A stretch of 64,000 nucleotides of DNA from Paractinoplanes maris (GTDB lineage Bacteria; Actinomycetota; Actinomycetes; Mycobacteriales; Micromonosporaceae): contig NZ_JALPVL010000004.1 of assembly GCF_023544465.1 (NCBI RefSeq), positions 434,001-498,000 on the forward strand, read 5' to 3'. Position numbers and translations under genes: made by a program. The notes under the pieces are model-generated. The model saw only the letters and a program-made list of their open reading frames with translations. It was not told where the DNA came from and made no database searches. Below are positions 6,517 to 14,930 of the stretch, piece by piece (position 1 is the first letter of the stretch; the number at the start of each line of letters is the position of its first letter).

Positions 6517-9159
6517 ATGCGCTTCGAGGTCCTCGGCCCGGTCCGGGCGCTCGACGGCGACGGCGCCGCCGTGCCGCTGCCGCCCCGCATGCGGGCCCTG
6601 CTCGCCGTGCTGATCGCGGCGGCCGGGCACCCGGTCTCGGCCGAGCGGCTGATCGCCGAGCTGTGGCCGGGCGAGGTCCCGCCCACGGCGGCCGGCGCCC
6701 TGCAGGTGCACGTCTCCGGGCTGCGCAAGATCGTCGGCGCCGTGCTGGAGACGACGCCGGGCGGCTACCGGCTGCGCGCGCCCTCGGACGCGGACGAGTT
6801 CACCGCCCGGGTGGCCGGCGACGCGCTGGACGAGGCGCTCGCACTCTGGCGCGGGCCCGCCTTCGAGGGCGGTGGCAGCGGTCCGATCGTGGCGGCGGCA
6901 TCGGCCCGGCTGACCGAGGCGCTGCTGGCCGCGCGGCTGCGGTGGGCCGACCGGGAACTGGCCGCGGCCCGCCCGGTGGTGGCCGAGCTGAGCGGCTGGG
7001 TGGCCGCCGAGCCGGTCGCCGAGCCCCTGGTCGAGCGGCTCATGCTGGCGCTGTACCGGGCCGGACGGGCCGGTGCCGCCCTCGAGCTCTACGAGCGGAC
7101 CGTGCTGGCCCTGGCCGACTACGGGACGACGCCCCGCCCCGCGCCGACCGCCCTGGCCGAGGCGATCCGGCGCGGCGACCCGACCCTCGACCGGCCGGCG
7201 CCCGGACTGCCCGGGTCCCGCAACCGGTTCATCGGCCGGCGGGCCGAGCTCGACCGGGTGATCGACCTGCTCGGCGGGGCCCGGCTGCTCACCGTCACCG
7301 GGCCCGGTGGCTGCGGCAAGACCCGGCTGTCGGTCGAGCTGGCCCGCGAGATCACGTCCGAGTACGAGACCGTGCACATCGTCGAGCTGGCCGGTCTGAC
7401 CACCGAGCTGCTGGCCGAACGCGTCGCCGCCGCCACCGGCGCCCGCGAGGAGCAGGGTGTGCCGGTGCTCGACGTGCTGGCCCGGCACCTGGCCGGCCGG
7501 ACCCTGCTGGTGCTGGACAACTGCGAGCACGTCCGCGCCGCCGCCGCCCGGTTCGTCCACGACCTGCTGCCGGCCGTGCCCGGCATCCGGGTCGTCGCCA
7601 CCAGCCGGGAGCCGCTCGGCCTGGCCGGCGAGGTGGTGTTCTCGCTGGAGGGCCTGGGCACGCCGGACGCGGTGCGGCTGTTCACCGACCGGGTCACCGC
7701 CGCCCGCGGCGGGGCCGGGTTGCAACCCGGCGAGGCACCGGTCGTGGCCGAGCTGTGCCGCCGGCTCGACGGCCTGCCGCTGGCGATCGAGCTCGCCGCG
7801 GCCCGGCTGCGGGCCCTCGCCCTGTCCGAGATCATGGTCCGGCTCGACCGCCGGCTCGAGCTGCTGGTCGGCACCTCGCCGGTGCCCCGGCACCAGACCA
7901 TGCGGGCGGCGATCGACTGGGGCTTCGACCTGCTCGACGCCGGCCAGCAGCAGCTGCTCGTCCGGCTGGGGGTCTTCGCCGGCAGCTTCGACCTGGCCGC
8001 CGCCTCCGCCGTCGCGGGCGCCGACGCCCTGAACCCGCTGACCAGGCTGGTCGAGCGTTCCATGGTGGAGCGACGCCACGGCCGGTACGCCCTGATCGAG
8101 ACGCTGCGCGAGTACGCGCTGGACCGCCTGGCCGAGGACGACCCGGCCCGCGAGCGGCACGTGGCCCTGCGGGTCGGACAGCTGGCCGTCGCGCCGCCCA
8201 CCGACGGCCCGGCCCACACCCGCTGGCTGGCCACCACGGCCGACGACTACGACAACATCCAGGCCGCCCTGACCTGGTCGCTCGAGCACGGCCAGGCCGA
8301 GCAGGGCCTGCGCATCGCGGCCGGCATGTGGTGGTACTGGTGGGTGACCGGCCGGATGGCCGAGGGCCGGTCGTGGCTGGGCCGCGCGCTCGAAGCCGTG
8401 CCGGCCGACCCGACACCGTTGCGGGGTCAGGCGTTACGGGCGGCTGCCTCACTCGCCCGTAACTCCGGCGACCTGCCCGCGGCCCGCGAGCTGGGTGAGC
8501 AGGCGCTGGCGGTGTTCCGCGAGCTCGCCGACGGCCCCGGCGCGATCGCCGCGCTCAACAACCTGTCGATCACGGCCCAGGCCCAGCACGACTACGAGGC
8601 TTCGCTGGCTTTCGGGTACGAGGGACTCGCGCTGGCCGAGAAGGCGGGCGCCGTGCGAGCGATCGCCGCCACCCTGAACAACACCGCCGGCACCCTGCGC
8701 TGCCAGGACCGCCTGGACGAGGCGGAGCCGTTGTTCGAGCGGGCGCTGGCCCGCTTCCGCGAGGTCGGCGAGCAGCGTGGGGAGGCGGCCGCCCTGACCA
8801 ACCTGGGCATCGTGACCCGCCGCCGCGGCCGCCTCGGCGAGTCCGGCGACTACATGCGCCGAGCCCTGCGCATCTACGCCGACCTGGGCATAGCCGAGGG
8901 CCAGCTCGACGCGCTGGAGGGCCTGGCCCAGCTGTCGATCCTCGCCGGTGACCCGCTGCCCGGCCTGACCCTGCTGGCCGTGGCCGACCGCGAGCGCGCC
9001 GACCTGGGCTCCCCGATCTTCACCCCCGACGAGATCGCCGACCGCGAGGACGCCGAACACCGCGCCCGCAACGCCCTCACCCCCGACGGCGTGGCCCAAG
9101 CCTTTCGTACGGCGTCGGCCACCTCGCTGGAAGCAGCCGTCCAGCAACTGACCGTCTGA
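6517..9159 (+). CDS. AfsR/SARP-family transcriptional regulator (winged helix, BTAD, NB-ARC, TPR)
   Basis: 880 residues from the ATG at 6517 (MRFEVLGPVRAL), which has GCGGAG upstream and matches the usual SARP N-terminus. An OmpR-like DNA-binding domain (about 1-85) is followed by a BTAD (about 90-230). A STAND/NB-ARC ATPase follows with Walker A TGPGGCGKTR near residue 267 and the Walker B-like strand TLLVLDNCEH. Sensor-like ATSREPL and GLPLAIELAAARLRAL come next. A C-terminal TPR array starts near residue 640. Large SARPs activate secondary-metabolite or stress genes as nucleotide-gated switches. No biosynthetic cluster is adjacent, so the target is unknown. Confidence 0.92.
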   Translation: MRFEVLGPVRALDGDGAAVPLPPRMRALLAVLIAAAGHPVSAERLIAELWPGEVPPTAAGALQVHVSGLRKIVGAVLETTPGGYRLRAPSDADEFTARVAGDALDEALALWRGPAFEGGGSGPIVAAASARLTEALLAARLRWADRELAAARPVVAELSGWVAAEPVAEPLVERLMLALYRAGRAGAALELYERTVLALADYGTTPRPAPTALAEAIRRGDPTLDRPAPGLPGSRNRFIGRRAELDRVIDLLGGARLLTVTGPGGCGKTRLSVELAREITSEYETVHIVELAGLTTELLAERVAAATGAREEQGVPVLDVLARHLAGRTLLVLDNCEHVRAAAARFVHDLLPAVPGIRVVATSREPLGLAGEVVFSLEGLGTPDAVRLFTDRVTAARGGAGLQPGEAPVVAELCRRLDGLPLAIELAAARLRALALSEIMVRLDRRLELLVGTSPVPRHQTMRAAIDWGFDLLDAGQQQLLVRLGVFAGSFDLAAASAVAGADALNPLTRLVERSMVERRHGRYALIETLREYALDRLAEDDPARERHVALRVGQLAVAPPTDGPAHTRWLATTADDYDNIQAALTWSLEHGQAEQGLRIAAGMWWYWWVTGRMAEGRSWLGRALEAVPADPTPLRGQALRAAASLARNSGDLPAARELGEQALAVFRELADGPGAIAALNNLSITAQAQHDYEASLAFGYEGLALAEKAGAVRAIAATLNNTAGTLRCQDRLDEAEPLFERALARFREVGEQRGEAAALTNLGIVTRRRGRLGESGDYMRRALRIYADLGIAEGQLDALEGLAQLSILAGDPLPGLTLLAVADRERADLGSPIFTPDEIADREDAEHRARNALTPDGVAQAFRTASATSLEAAVQQLTV

Positions 9160-9261
9160 CCGGCCCCGTAGCCTCCGAGCGGTACGCACATCGTCGTCGT
9201 CTCCAGAGGCCGACCTTGTCACGGCGCCAGTCTTGCTGTCATCAAGAGCGGACGGCGGCGG

Positions 9262-9507
9262 GTGAGTATGGAGATGCTGGGCATCAGTGATCTGGACGAC
9301 TCGGTGCACGAGAAGCTTCGCCTTCGTGCCGAGCGGCACGGCAGGTCGTTGGAGGCTGAGATCCGTAGCATTCTGACTGCGGCGGTCGATGGCTACGTGC
9401 CGGACACCGATCTGTTCACTGCTCTCGCCGACCGGTTCACTCAGCTCGGCGGAGTCGAGCTCGATCTGCCGGCCGCGGTGCGGGCGCCCGGCCGCGCCGG
9501 GTGTTGA
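9262..9507 (+). CDS. FitA/VapB-like ribbon-helix-helix antitoxin (orphan)
   Basis: 81 residues. The N-terminus (ISDLDDSVHEKLRLRAERHGRSLEAEIRSILTAA) is the ribbon-helix-helix DNA-binding and dimer fold of FitA-type antitoxins, which repress their own operon and neutralise a PIN-domain RNase. The C-terminal tail (DRFTQLGGVELDLPAAVRAP) looks like the toxin-binding arm. No complete PIN toxin follows, only a short scar (see 9503-9559). GTG 9262 and ATG 9268 are both possible starts. Confidence 0.75.
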   Translation: MSMEMLGISDLDDSVHEKLRLRAERHGRSLEAEIRSILTAAVDGYVPDTDLFTALADRFTQLGGVELDLPAAVRAPGRAGC

Positions 9508-9559
9508 TGTCCTCGATGCCGGGGCGGAGCTCAGGTGCGCCGAGCCGGCCGAGGCCCGC
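9503..9559 (+). pseudogene. Remnant of a PIN-domain toxin 5' end
   Basis: Read from 9503, the frame overlapping the antitoxin stop gives VDVLDAGAELRCAEPAEAR. This closely resembles the canonical FitB/VapC start (xIVLDTNVxSELMRPEPxP) with the catalytic Asp retained (VLD) but two residues lost where TNV normally sits. No start codon and no downstream PIN motifs remain. The neighbouring response-regulator gene ends at 9571, so the toxin body has been deleted. Confidence 0.5.
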
Positions 9560-9570
9560 GCGGAGGGCGG

Positions 9571-10245
9571 TCAGGCCAGCCAGCCGGGGCGGATCAGGCC
9601 TGCCTCGTAGGCGTAGACGACCAGTTGGGCCCGGTCGCGGGCGCCTAGCTTGATCATCGTGCGGCTGACGTGGGTCTTGGCGGTGGCCGGGCTGATCACC
9701 AGGCGGGCGGCTATCTCGTCGTTGGAGAGGCCCTCGGCCACCAGGACCAGGACCTCGCGTTCGCGGTCGGTCAGGTGGTCGAGGGTGGCCGGTGGGGTGG
9801 CGGCGGAGCGGCCGTGGGTGCCGCCGGCGAACTCGCCGATCACGCGGCGGGTCACGCCGGGTGAGAGCAGACCGTCGCCGGCGGCCACGGCTCGGACGCC
9901 GCGGATCAGCTCGACCGGCTCGGTGTCCTTGACCAGGAAGCCGGAGGCGCCCAGCCGCAGCGCCTCGAAGACGTACTCGTCGAGCTCGAACGTCGTCAGG
10001 ATGACCACGCGGGTGCCGGTGAGGGACGGGTCGGCGGCTATCCGGCGGGTGGCCTCGAGCCCGTCGACGCCGGGCATGCGGATGTCCATGAGGACGACGT
10101 CGGGCTTGGTCTTCTGAGCCTGGGCCACCGCCTCCAGGCCGTCGGCGGCCTCGCCCACCACCTCGATGTCGGGCTCGGCGTTGAGCAGCGCCCGGAAACC
10201 GGCGCGGACGAGAAGCTGGTCGTCCGCCAGCACTATCGAGATCAC
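9571..10245 (-). CDS. NarL/LuxR-family response regulator
   Basis: 224 residues. The receiver domain (about 1-125) has the acidic pair in ADDQ, phospho-acceptor Asp in VVLMDIRMPG, Thr in ILTTFELDEYV and Lys in FLVKDTEP. The LuxR-type HTH (about 155-224) has DHLTDREREVLVLVAEGLSNDEIAARL and TAKTHVSRTMIKLG. The start is GTG at 10245, with GAAGGAG seven bases upstream. It overlaps the kinase stop as GTGA, so translation is coupled to the partner kinase. It probably activates genes for membrane or envelope stress or export, as do many DesR/LiaR-like regulators; its targets are not visible here. Confidence 0.92.
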   Translation of the reverse strand: MISIVLADDQLLVRAGFRALLNAEPDIEVVGEAADGLEAVAQAQKTKPDVVLMDIRMPGVDGLEATRRIAADPSLTGTRVVILTTFELDEYVFEALRLGASGFLVKDTEPVELIRGVRAVAAGDGLLSPGVTRRVIGEFAGGTHGRSAATPPATLDHLTDREREVLVLVAEGLSNDEIAARLVISPATAKTHVSRTMIKLGARDRAQLVVYAYEAGLIRPGWLA

Positions 10246-11639
10246 TCCGTCGCTCCTTCGCTCCGCGCGCACTCGGCGGAGGTCGCCGCCGCCCGTCCAT
10301 CTCCGGCCGCGGCGCGTGCTTCCCCGGCCGCCGCGCGCTCGTCCCGGGCTGCCGCATGCTCGTCCCGGGCTGCCGCATGCTCATCCCGGGCCGGGGGTGG
10401 CTCGTCGCCGGTCGGTAGCAGGACCGAGACCAGGAAGCCGTCGGGCACCGGGCCCGCCTCGAGCGTGCCGCCCAGGCTCTGGGCCCGGGCGCGCATCCCC
10501 GCGATGCCCGTGCCGGGCGGGCCGCCCTCGGCCGGGGCCGGCGCGTTCGCCGTGTCGTTGCGGATCGCCAGGTGCAGGGCGGTGGGCAGGTAGTCGACCG
10601 AGACGGCGGCGGTCGCGCCCTGACCGGCGTGACGGCGGACGTTGGTCAGCGCCTCCTGCACGATGCGGTAGGCCGCCCGGTCGACCTCGGCCGGCAGCGC
10701 GCGCACCTCGCCGGTCACCTTGGTGGCGACCGGCAGGCCGGCGTCGGCGGTCAGATCGTCCAGGCGGCTCAGGCCCAGCGCCGGCTGTCTCGGCGCCGCC
10801 TCGTCCTCGGTGCGCAGCGCGCCCAGCACCGAACGCACCTCCCGCAACGCCTCCGAACTGGCCGTCTTGATCGCCGAGAGGGCCTCGCGGGCCTGCTCGG
10901 GGCGGCTGTCCATCAGGTGCAGGCCCACGCCGGCCTGCACGTTGATCAGCGACAGGTGGTGGCCGATCACGTCGTGCAGCTCGCGGGCGATGCGCAGCCT
11001 CTCCTCGGACGCCTGACGACGCTGCTGCTCCTGCTCGGCCCGCTCGCGCTCGGCCCGCACCTTCATCGTCTGGGCCATCTGCTCGGCGCGGATCTTGGCG
11101 GCACCGCCCAGGAAGATCGTGGCGCCCAGCGCGAGACCGAGCAGCAGCACCTCACGCAGCCCGGGGCGGGTGCCGGCCGGGAGCCCGAGCTGACCGGGGA
11201 AGATCCAGAACACCAGCAGATAGACCGCATAGGCCGCCCCGGCGCTGATCAGCGCGGCGGTGCGCCGCCCGCGGCAGGCCAGGTTGAACAGCGCGACGAT
11301 CGGCGCGACCGCCCAGAACCAGTGCGGCTGGGCGACCGTCGCGAAGCCGAGCGAGGTGGCCGCGGCGAGCACGAACACCGCGACCGGGTAGCGCCGGCGC
11401 AGGAGCAGCGCGACCGGCCCGACCAGCAGCAACAGGTAGAGCGCGGGCCGCATGGTGACGAGGAGGTGCCCCTGGCCGGCCTGCTGCTTGGCCCCCAGCG
11501 CCTGGAACAGCCCGGCACCGATCGCCGCGCCGGCGCCCGGCCCGCGGGGGTGCCCGGGGATCGACGCCGGCCCGGGGAACCGCCCGGTGCGGTTGTCCCG
11601 CGCCCAGGGCGGCATCGGCGGCCCGTGCGTGTGTCTCAC
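10242..11639 (-). CDS. Sensor histidine kinase (HisKA_3 / DesK-NarX type)
   Basis: About 465 residues if translation starts at GTG 11639; ATG 11615 is an alternative. Longer reading-frame extensions are rejected because they run antisense through the DUF1707 gene. About six membrane helices (LYLLLLVGPVALLLRRRYPVAVFVLAAATSL..., YAVYLLVFWIFPGQ, EVLLLGLALGATIFLGG) precede a coiled linker. The phosphotransfer box is LRIARELHDVIGHHLSLINVQA, followed by an HATPase domain with EALTNVRRHA and GTGIAGMRARAQ. The C-terminus carries 7-residue repeats (ARDEHAA). TAGCTT ends 7 bases before the GTG and there is no ribosome-binding site, so a leaderless transcript is plausible. Confidence 0.85.
   Translation of the reverse strand: MRHTHGPPMPPWARDNRTGRFPGPASIPGHPRGPGAGAAIGAGLFQALGAKQQAGQGHLLVTMRPALYLLLLVGPVALLLRRRYPVAVFVLAAATSLGFATVAQPHWFWAVAPIVALFNLACRGRRTAALISAGAAYAVYLLVFWIFPGQLGLPAGTRPGLREVLLLGLALGATIFLGGAAKIRAEQMAQTMKVRAERERAEQEQQRRQASEERLRIARELHDVIGHHLSLINVQAGVGLHLMDSRPEQAREALSAIKTASSEALREVRSVLGALRTEDEAAPRQPALGLSRLDDLTADAGLPVATKVTGEVRALPAEVDRAAYRIVQEALTNVRRHAGQGATAAVSVDYLPTALHLAIRNDTANAPAPAEGGPPGTGIAGMRARAQSLGGTLEAGPVPDGFLVSVLLPTGDEPPPARDEHAAARDEHAAARDERAAAGEARAAAGDGRAAATSAECARSEGATE
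10317..10392 (-). repeat. 21-bp tandem repeat in the kinase 3' end
   Basis: Two identical 21-bp units (10338-10358, 10359-10379) are flanked by decayed copies on both sides. They encode ARDEHAA-type heptads in the last 40 residues of the kinase, with no effect on the reading frame. Confidence 0.8.
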
Positions 11640-11853
11640 GCTGCCGAAGCTACGGCACGCGGGGCCGGTGGGCATCGGTGCACGGGTGGGTTTCCGGTAC
11701 TCCCGGCGTAGTACTCCGGGTCGAGGTCGTGCGCCCCCGGTCGTACGCCGGAGGGCCGGAACCCTCCCGGAGGCCGCCCGGAAGATGCTCCGCCGGGCCG
11801 ACGCCCCGCGCCGGGCGAAAGCCGATGCTGGGAACACGACCGAGGAGGATGCG

Positions 11854-12357
11854 ATGCAACCCGATGACTCGACCTGGTCCACCGCCACCAAGCGGATGCG
11901 GACCTCCGACAAGGAGCGTGAGCAGGTCGCCGAGATCCTGCGGGCCGCGATGACCGAGGGCCGGCTCGACCTGACCGAGGGCGAGGAGCGGCTGGCCCGG
12001 GCGTACGCCTCGAAGTTCCGCGACGAGCTCGGCCCGCTCACCGCCGACCTGCCCGGCGGAGGCCTGAGTGCCCTCGCCAACACTCCCGAGGCCCGGGACG
12101 CGACACGCCGGGGCCTGCGCCGGCACGCCGGGATCATCGTCTCGATCGCGATGATCCTGACCGGTTTGTGGATCATCTCGGGGGCGCAGTTCTTCTGGCC
12201 CGCCATTCCGCTGACCTTCCTGGTCATCGGCTTCTTCAAGCACGCGCGGTACCGCCGCTGGCAGGCCGAGTACAGCCTCGGTCACGGTGTCGCGCCGTGG
12301 AACGCCCCCGGCTGGGGCGGTCACCCGCGTTTCCACAGTGGACATCGAGGTTGTTGA
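11854..12357 (+). CDS. DUF1707 membrane protein
   Basis: 167 residues. The N-terminal DUF1707 domain (MRTSDKEREQVAEILRAAMTEGRLDLTEGEERLARAYASKFRDEL) is a small helical module found in actinobacterial membrane proteins, where it often precedes other domains. Two adjacent membrane helices follow (GIIVSIAMILTGLWIISG, FFWPAIPLTFLVIGFF), then a short cytosolic tail rich in Trp, His and Gly. The ATG is supported by GAGGAGGATGCG. It is divergent from the histidine kinase and precedes the YdjM-like gene by 69 bases. The role is unknown, possibly an envelope-associated regulator. Confidence 0.85.
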   Translation: MQPDDSTWSTATKRMRTSDKEREQVAEILRAAMTEGRLDLTEGEERLARAYASKFRDELGPLTADLPGGGLSALANTPEARDATRRGLRRHAGIIVSIAMILTGLWIISGAQFFWPAIPLTFLVIGFFKHARYRRWQAEYSLGHGVAPWNAPGWGGHPRFHSGHRGC

Positions 12358-12426
12358 TCAACCGGCCCCGCTCTGACAGGTTGACTTAGTTTCAGCGCTG
12401 TTCAGCTCGGGGAGGGCAACACTCGC

Positions 12427-13257
12427 ATGATGGGTCCGTCGCACGCTCTTTCGGGGGCGACCGCCTGGTTGGCCGGCACCTGGGCCCTGGACCATTTCGC
12501 CGGGTACGAGCAGTCGCCCCTGGCCGTCGCCGTCGGCACCCTGGTGTGTGCCGGCGGCGCGCTGCTGCCCGACCTGGACCTGTCCGGCAAGGTGACCCGC
12601 AACCAGGGCGGCGCGACCGTCGCCCGGACGTTCGGGGTGTTCTCCCTCTTCGTGGCCGAGGTGATCGAGAAGGTCTCGCTGGGCATCTATACGGCGACCC
12701 GGCTCAGCCGCGACCCGCGGCGCACCAACGGGCACCGCACGTTCACCCACACCCTGCCGTTCGCGGCGCTGGTCGGCTGGGGCACGACGTGGCTGGCCGG
12801 GCACTACGGCAAGTGGGCGGTCATCGGCATCGTGTTCTTCATGGCCGGTCTGGCCCTGCGGGGACTGTTCGACCAGTGGGCCCAGCGGGCGGGCTGGGTC
12901 ATCGTCACGATCTGCTCGGCCGTGATCGCCTTCTTCACCGTGGCCAACCTGCCGGGCGACCGGGGCTACCCGATGCTGGGGTTCGCGGTCGCGGTCGGCT
13001 GCTTCGTGCACCTGCTGGGCGACATCATCACCTCGGCCGGCGTGCCGATCCTGTGGCCGATACCCACCGGGCGCCGGCTGTGGCGGATGGTCGGCGTGCC
13101 CAACGGCATGGCGGTCAAGGTCGGCGGCAAGGTCGAGACGGTCGTGCTGCGAAGCGCTTTCATCATCATCTCGCTGCTGGCCATCGCCGGCATCTACGCG
13201 CCGGGTCTGCTCCAGCAGATCGCGCCCGAGGCCTGGGCCGGCCGCGGGGGCCGCTGA
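12427..13257 (+). CDS. YdjM-family membrane-bound metal-dependent hydrolase
   Basis: 276 residues. It begins MMGPSHALSGATAWLAG, the conserved histidine segment of the LexA-regulated YdjM / DUF457 family. It also contains RTFTHTLPFAALVGWG and CFVHLLGDIITSAGVPILWP, which supply the other His and Asp metal-ligand positions. At least four membrane helices lie in the central and C-terminal parts. The family is described as integral-membrane metal-dependent hydrolases, but the substrate is not established. A GGGGAGGG ribosome-binding site precedes the start. The 3' end overlaps a strong bidirectional hairpin. Confidence 0.85.
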   Translation: MMGPSHALSGATAWLAGTWALDHFAGYEQSPLAVAVGTLVCAGGALLPDLDLSGKVTRNQGGATVARTFGVFSLFVAEVIEKVSLGIYTATRLSRDPRRTNGHRTFTHTLPFAALVGWGTTWLAGHYGKWAVIGIVFFMAGLALRGLFDQWAQRAGWVIVTICSAVIAFFTVANLPGDRGYPMLGFAVAVGCFVHLLGDIITSAGVPILWPIPTGRRLWRMVGVPNGMAVKVGGKVETVVLRSAFIIISLLAIAGIYAPGLLQQIAPEAWAGRGGR

Positions 13258-13274
13258 CAGCCCCCGCGGCCGGC
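13237..13274. terminator. Bidirectional terminator hairpin
   Basis: A perfect 15-bp stem (arms 13237-13251 and 13260-13274, 8-base loop) spans the YdjM stop codon and abuts the stop of the convergent monooxygenase. Confidence 0.8.
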
Positions 13275-13275
13275 G

Positions 13276-14812
<1,537 letters not shown>

Positions 14813-14930
14813 GGGTCTCACCTCCTCGGGCCGGTCACGGTCAGCTGCAAGCTATCGGCCCGGGCAGTGCCCCGTCCAGTCCCGGCCGGCTTGCCTCAAG
14901 TAGGCGACGGCGGTACCGATACCAAGCTCC

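Noticed and set aside
11640..12239. N-terminal extension of the first histidine kinase to 665 residues
   Set aside because: The extension is arginine/serine-rich, runs through the DUF1707 gene on the other strand and lacks a ribosome-binding site.
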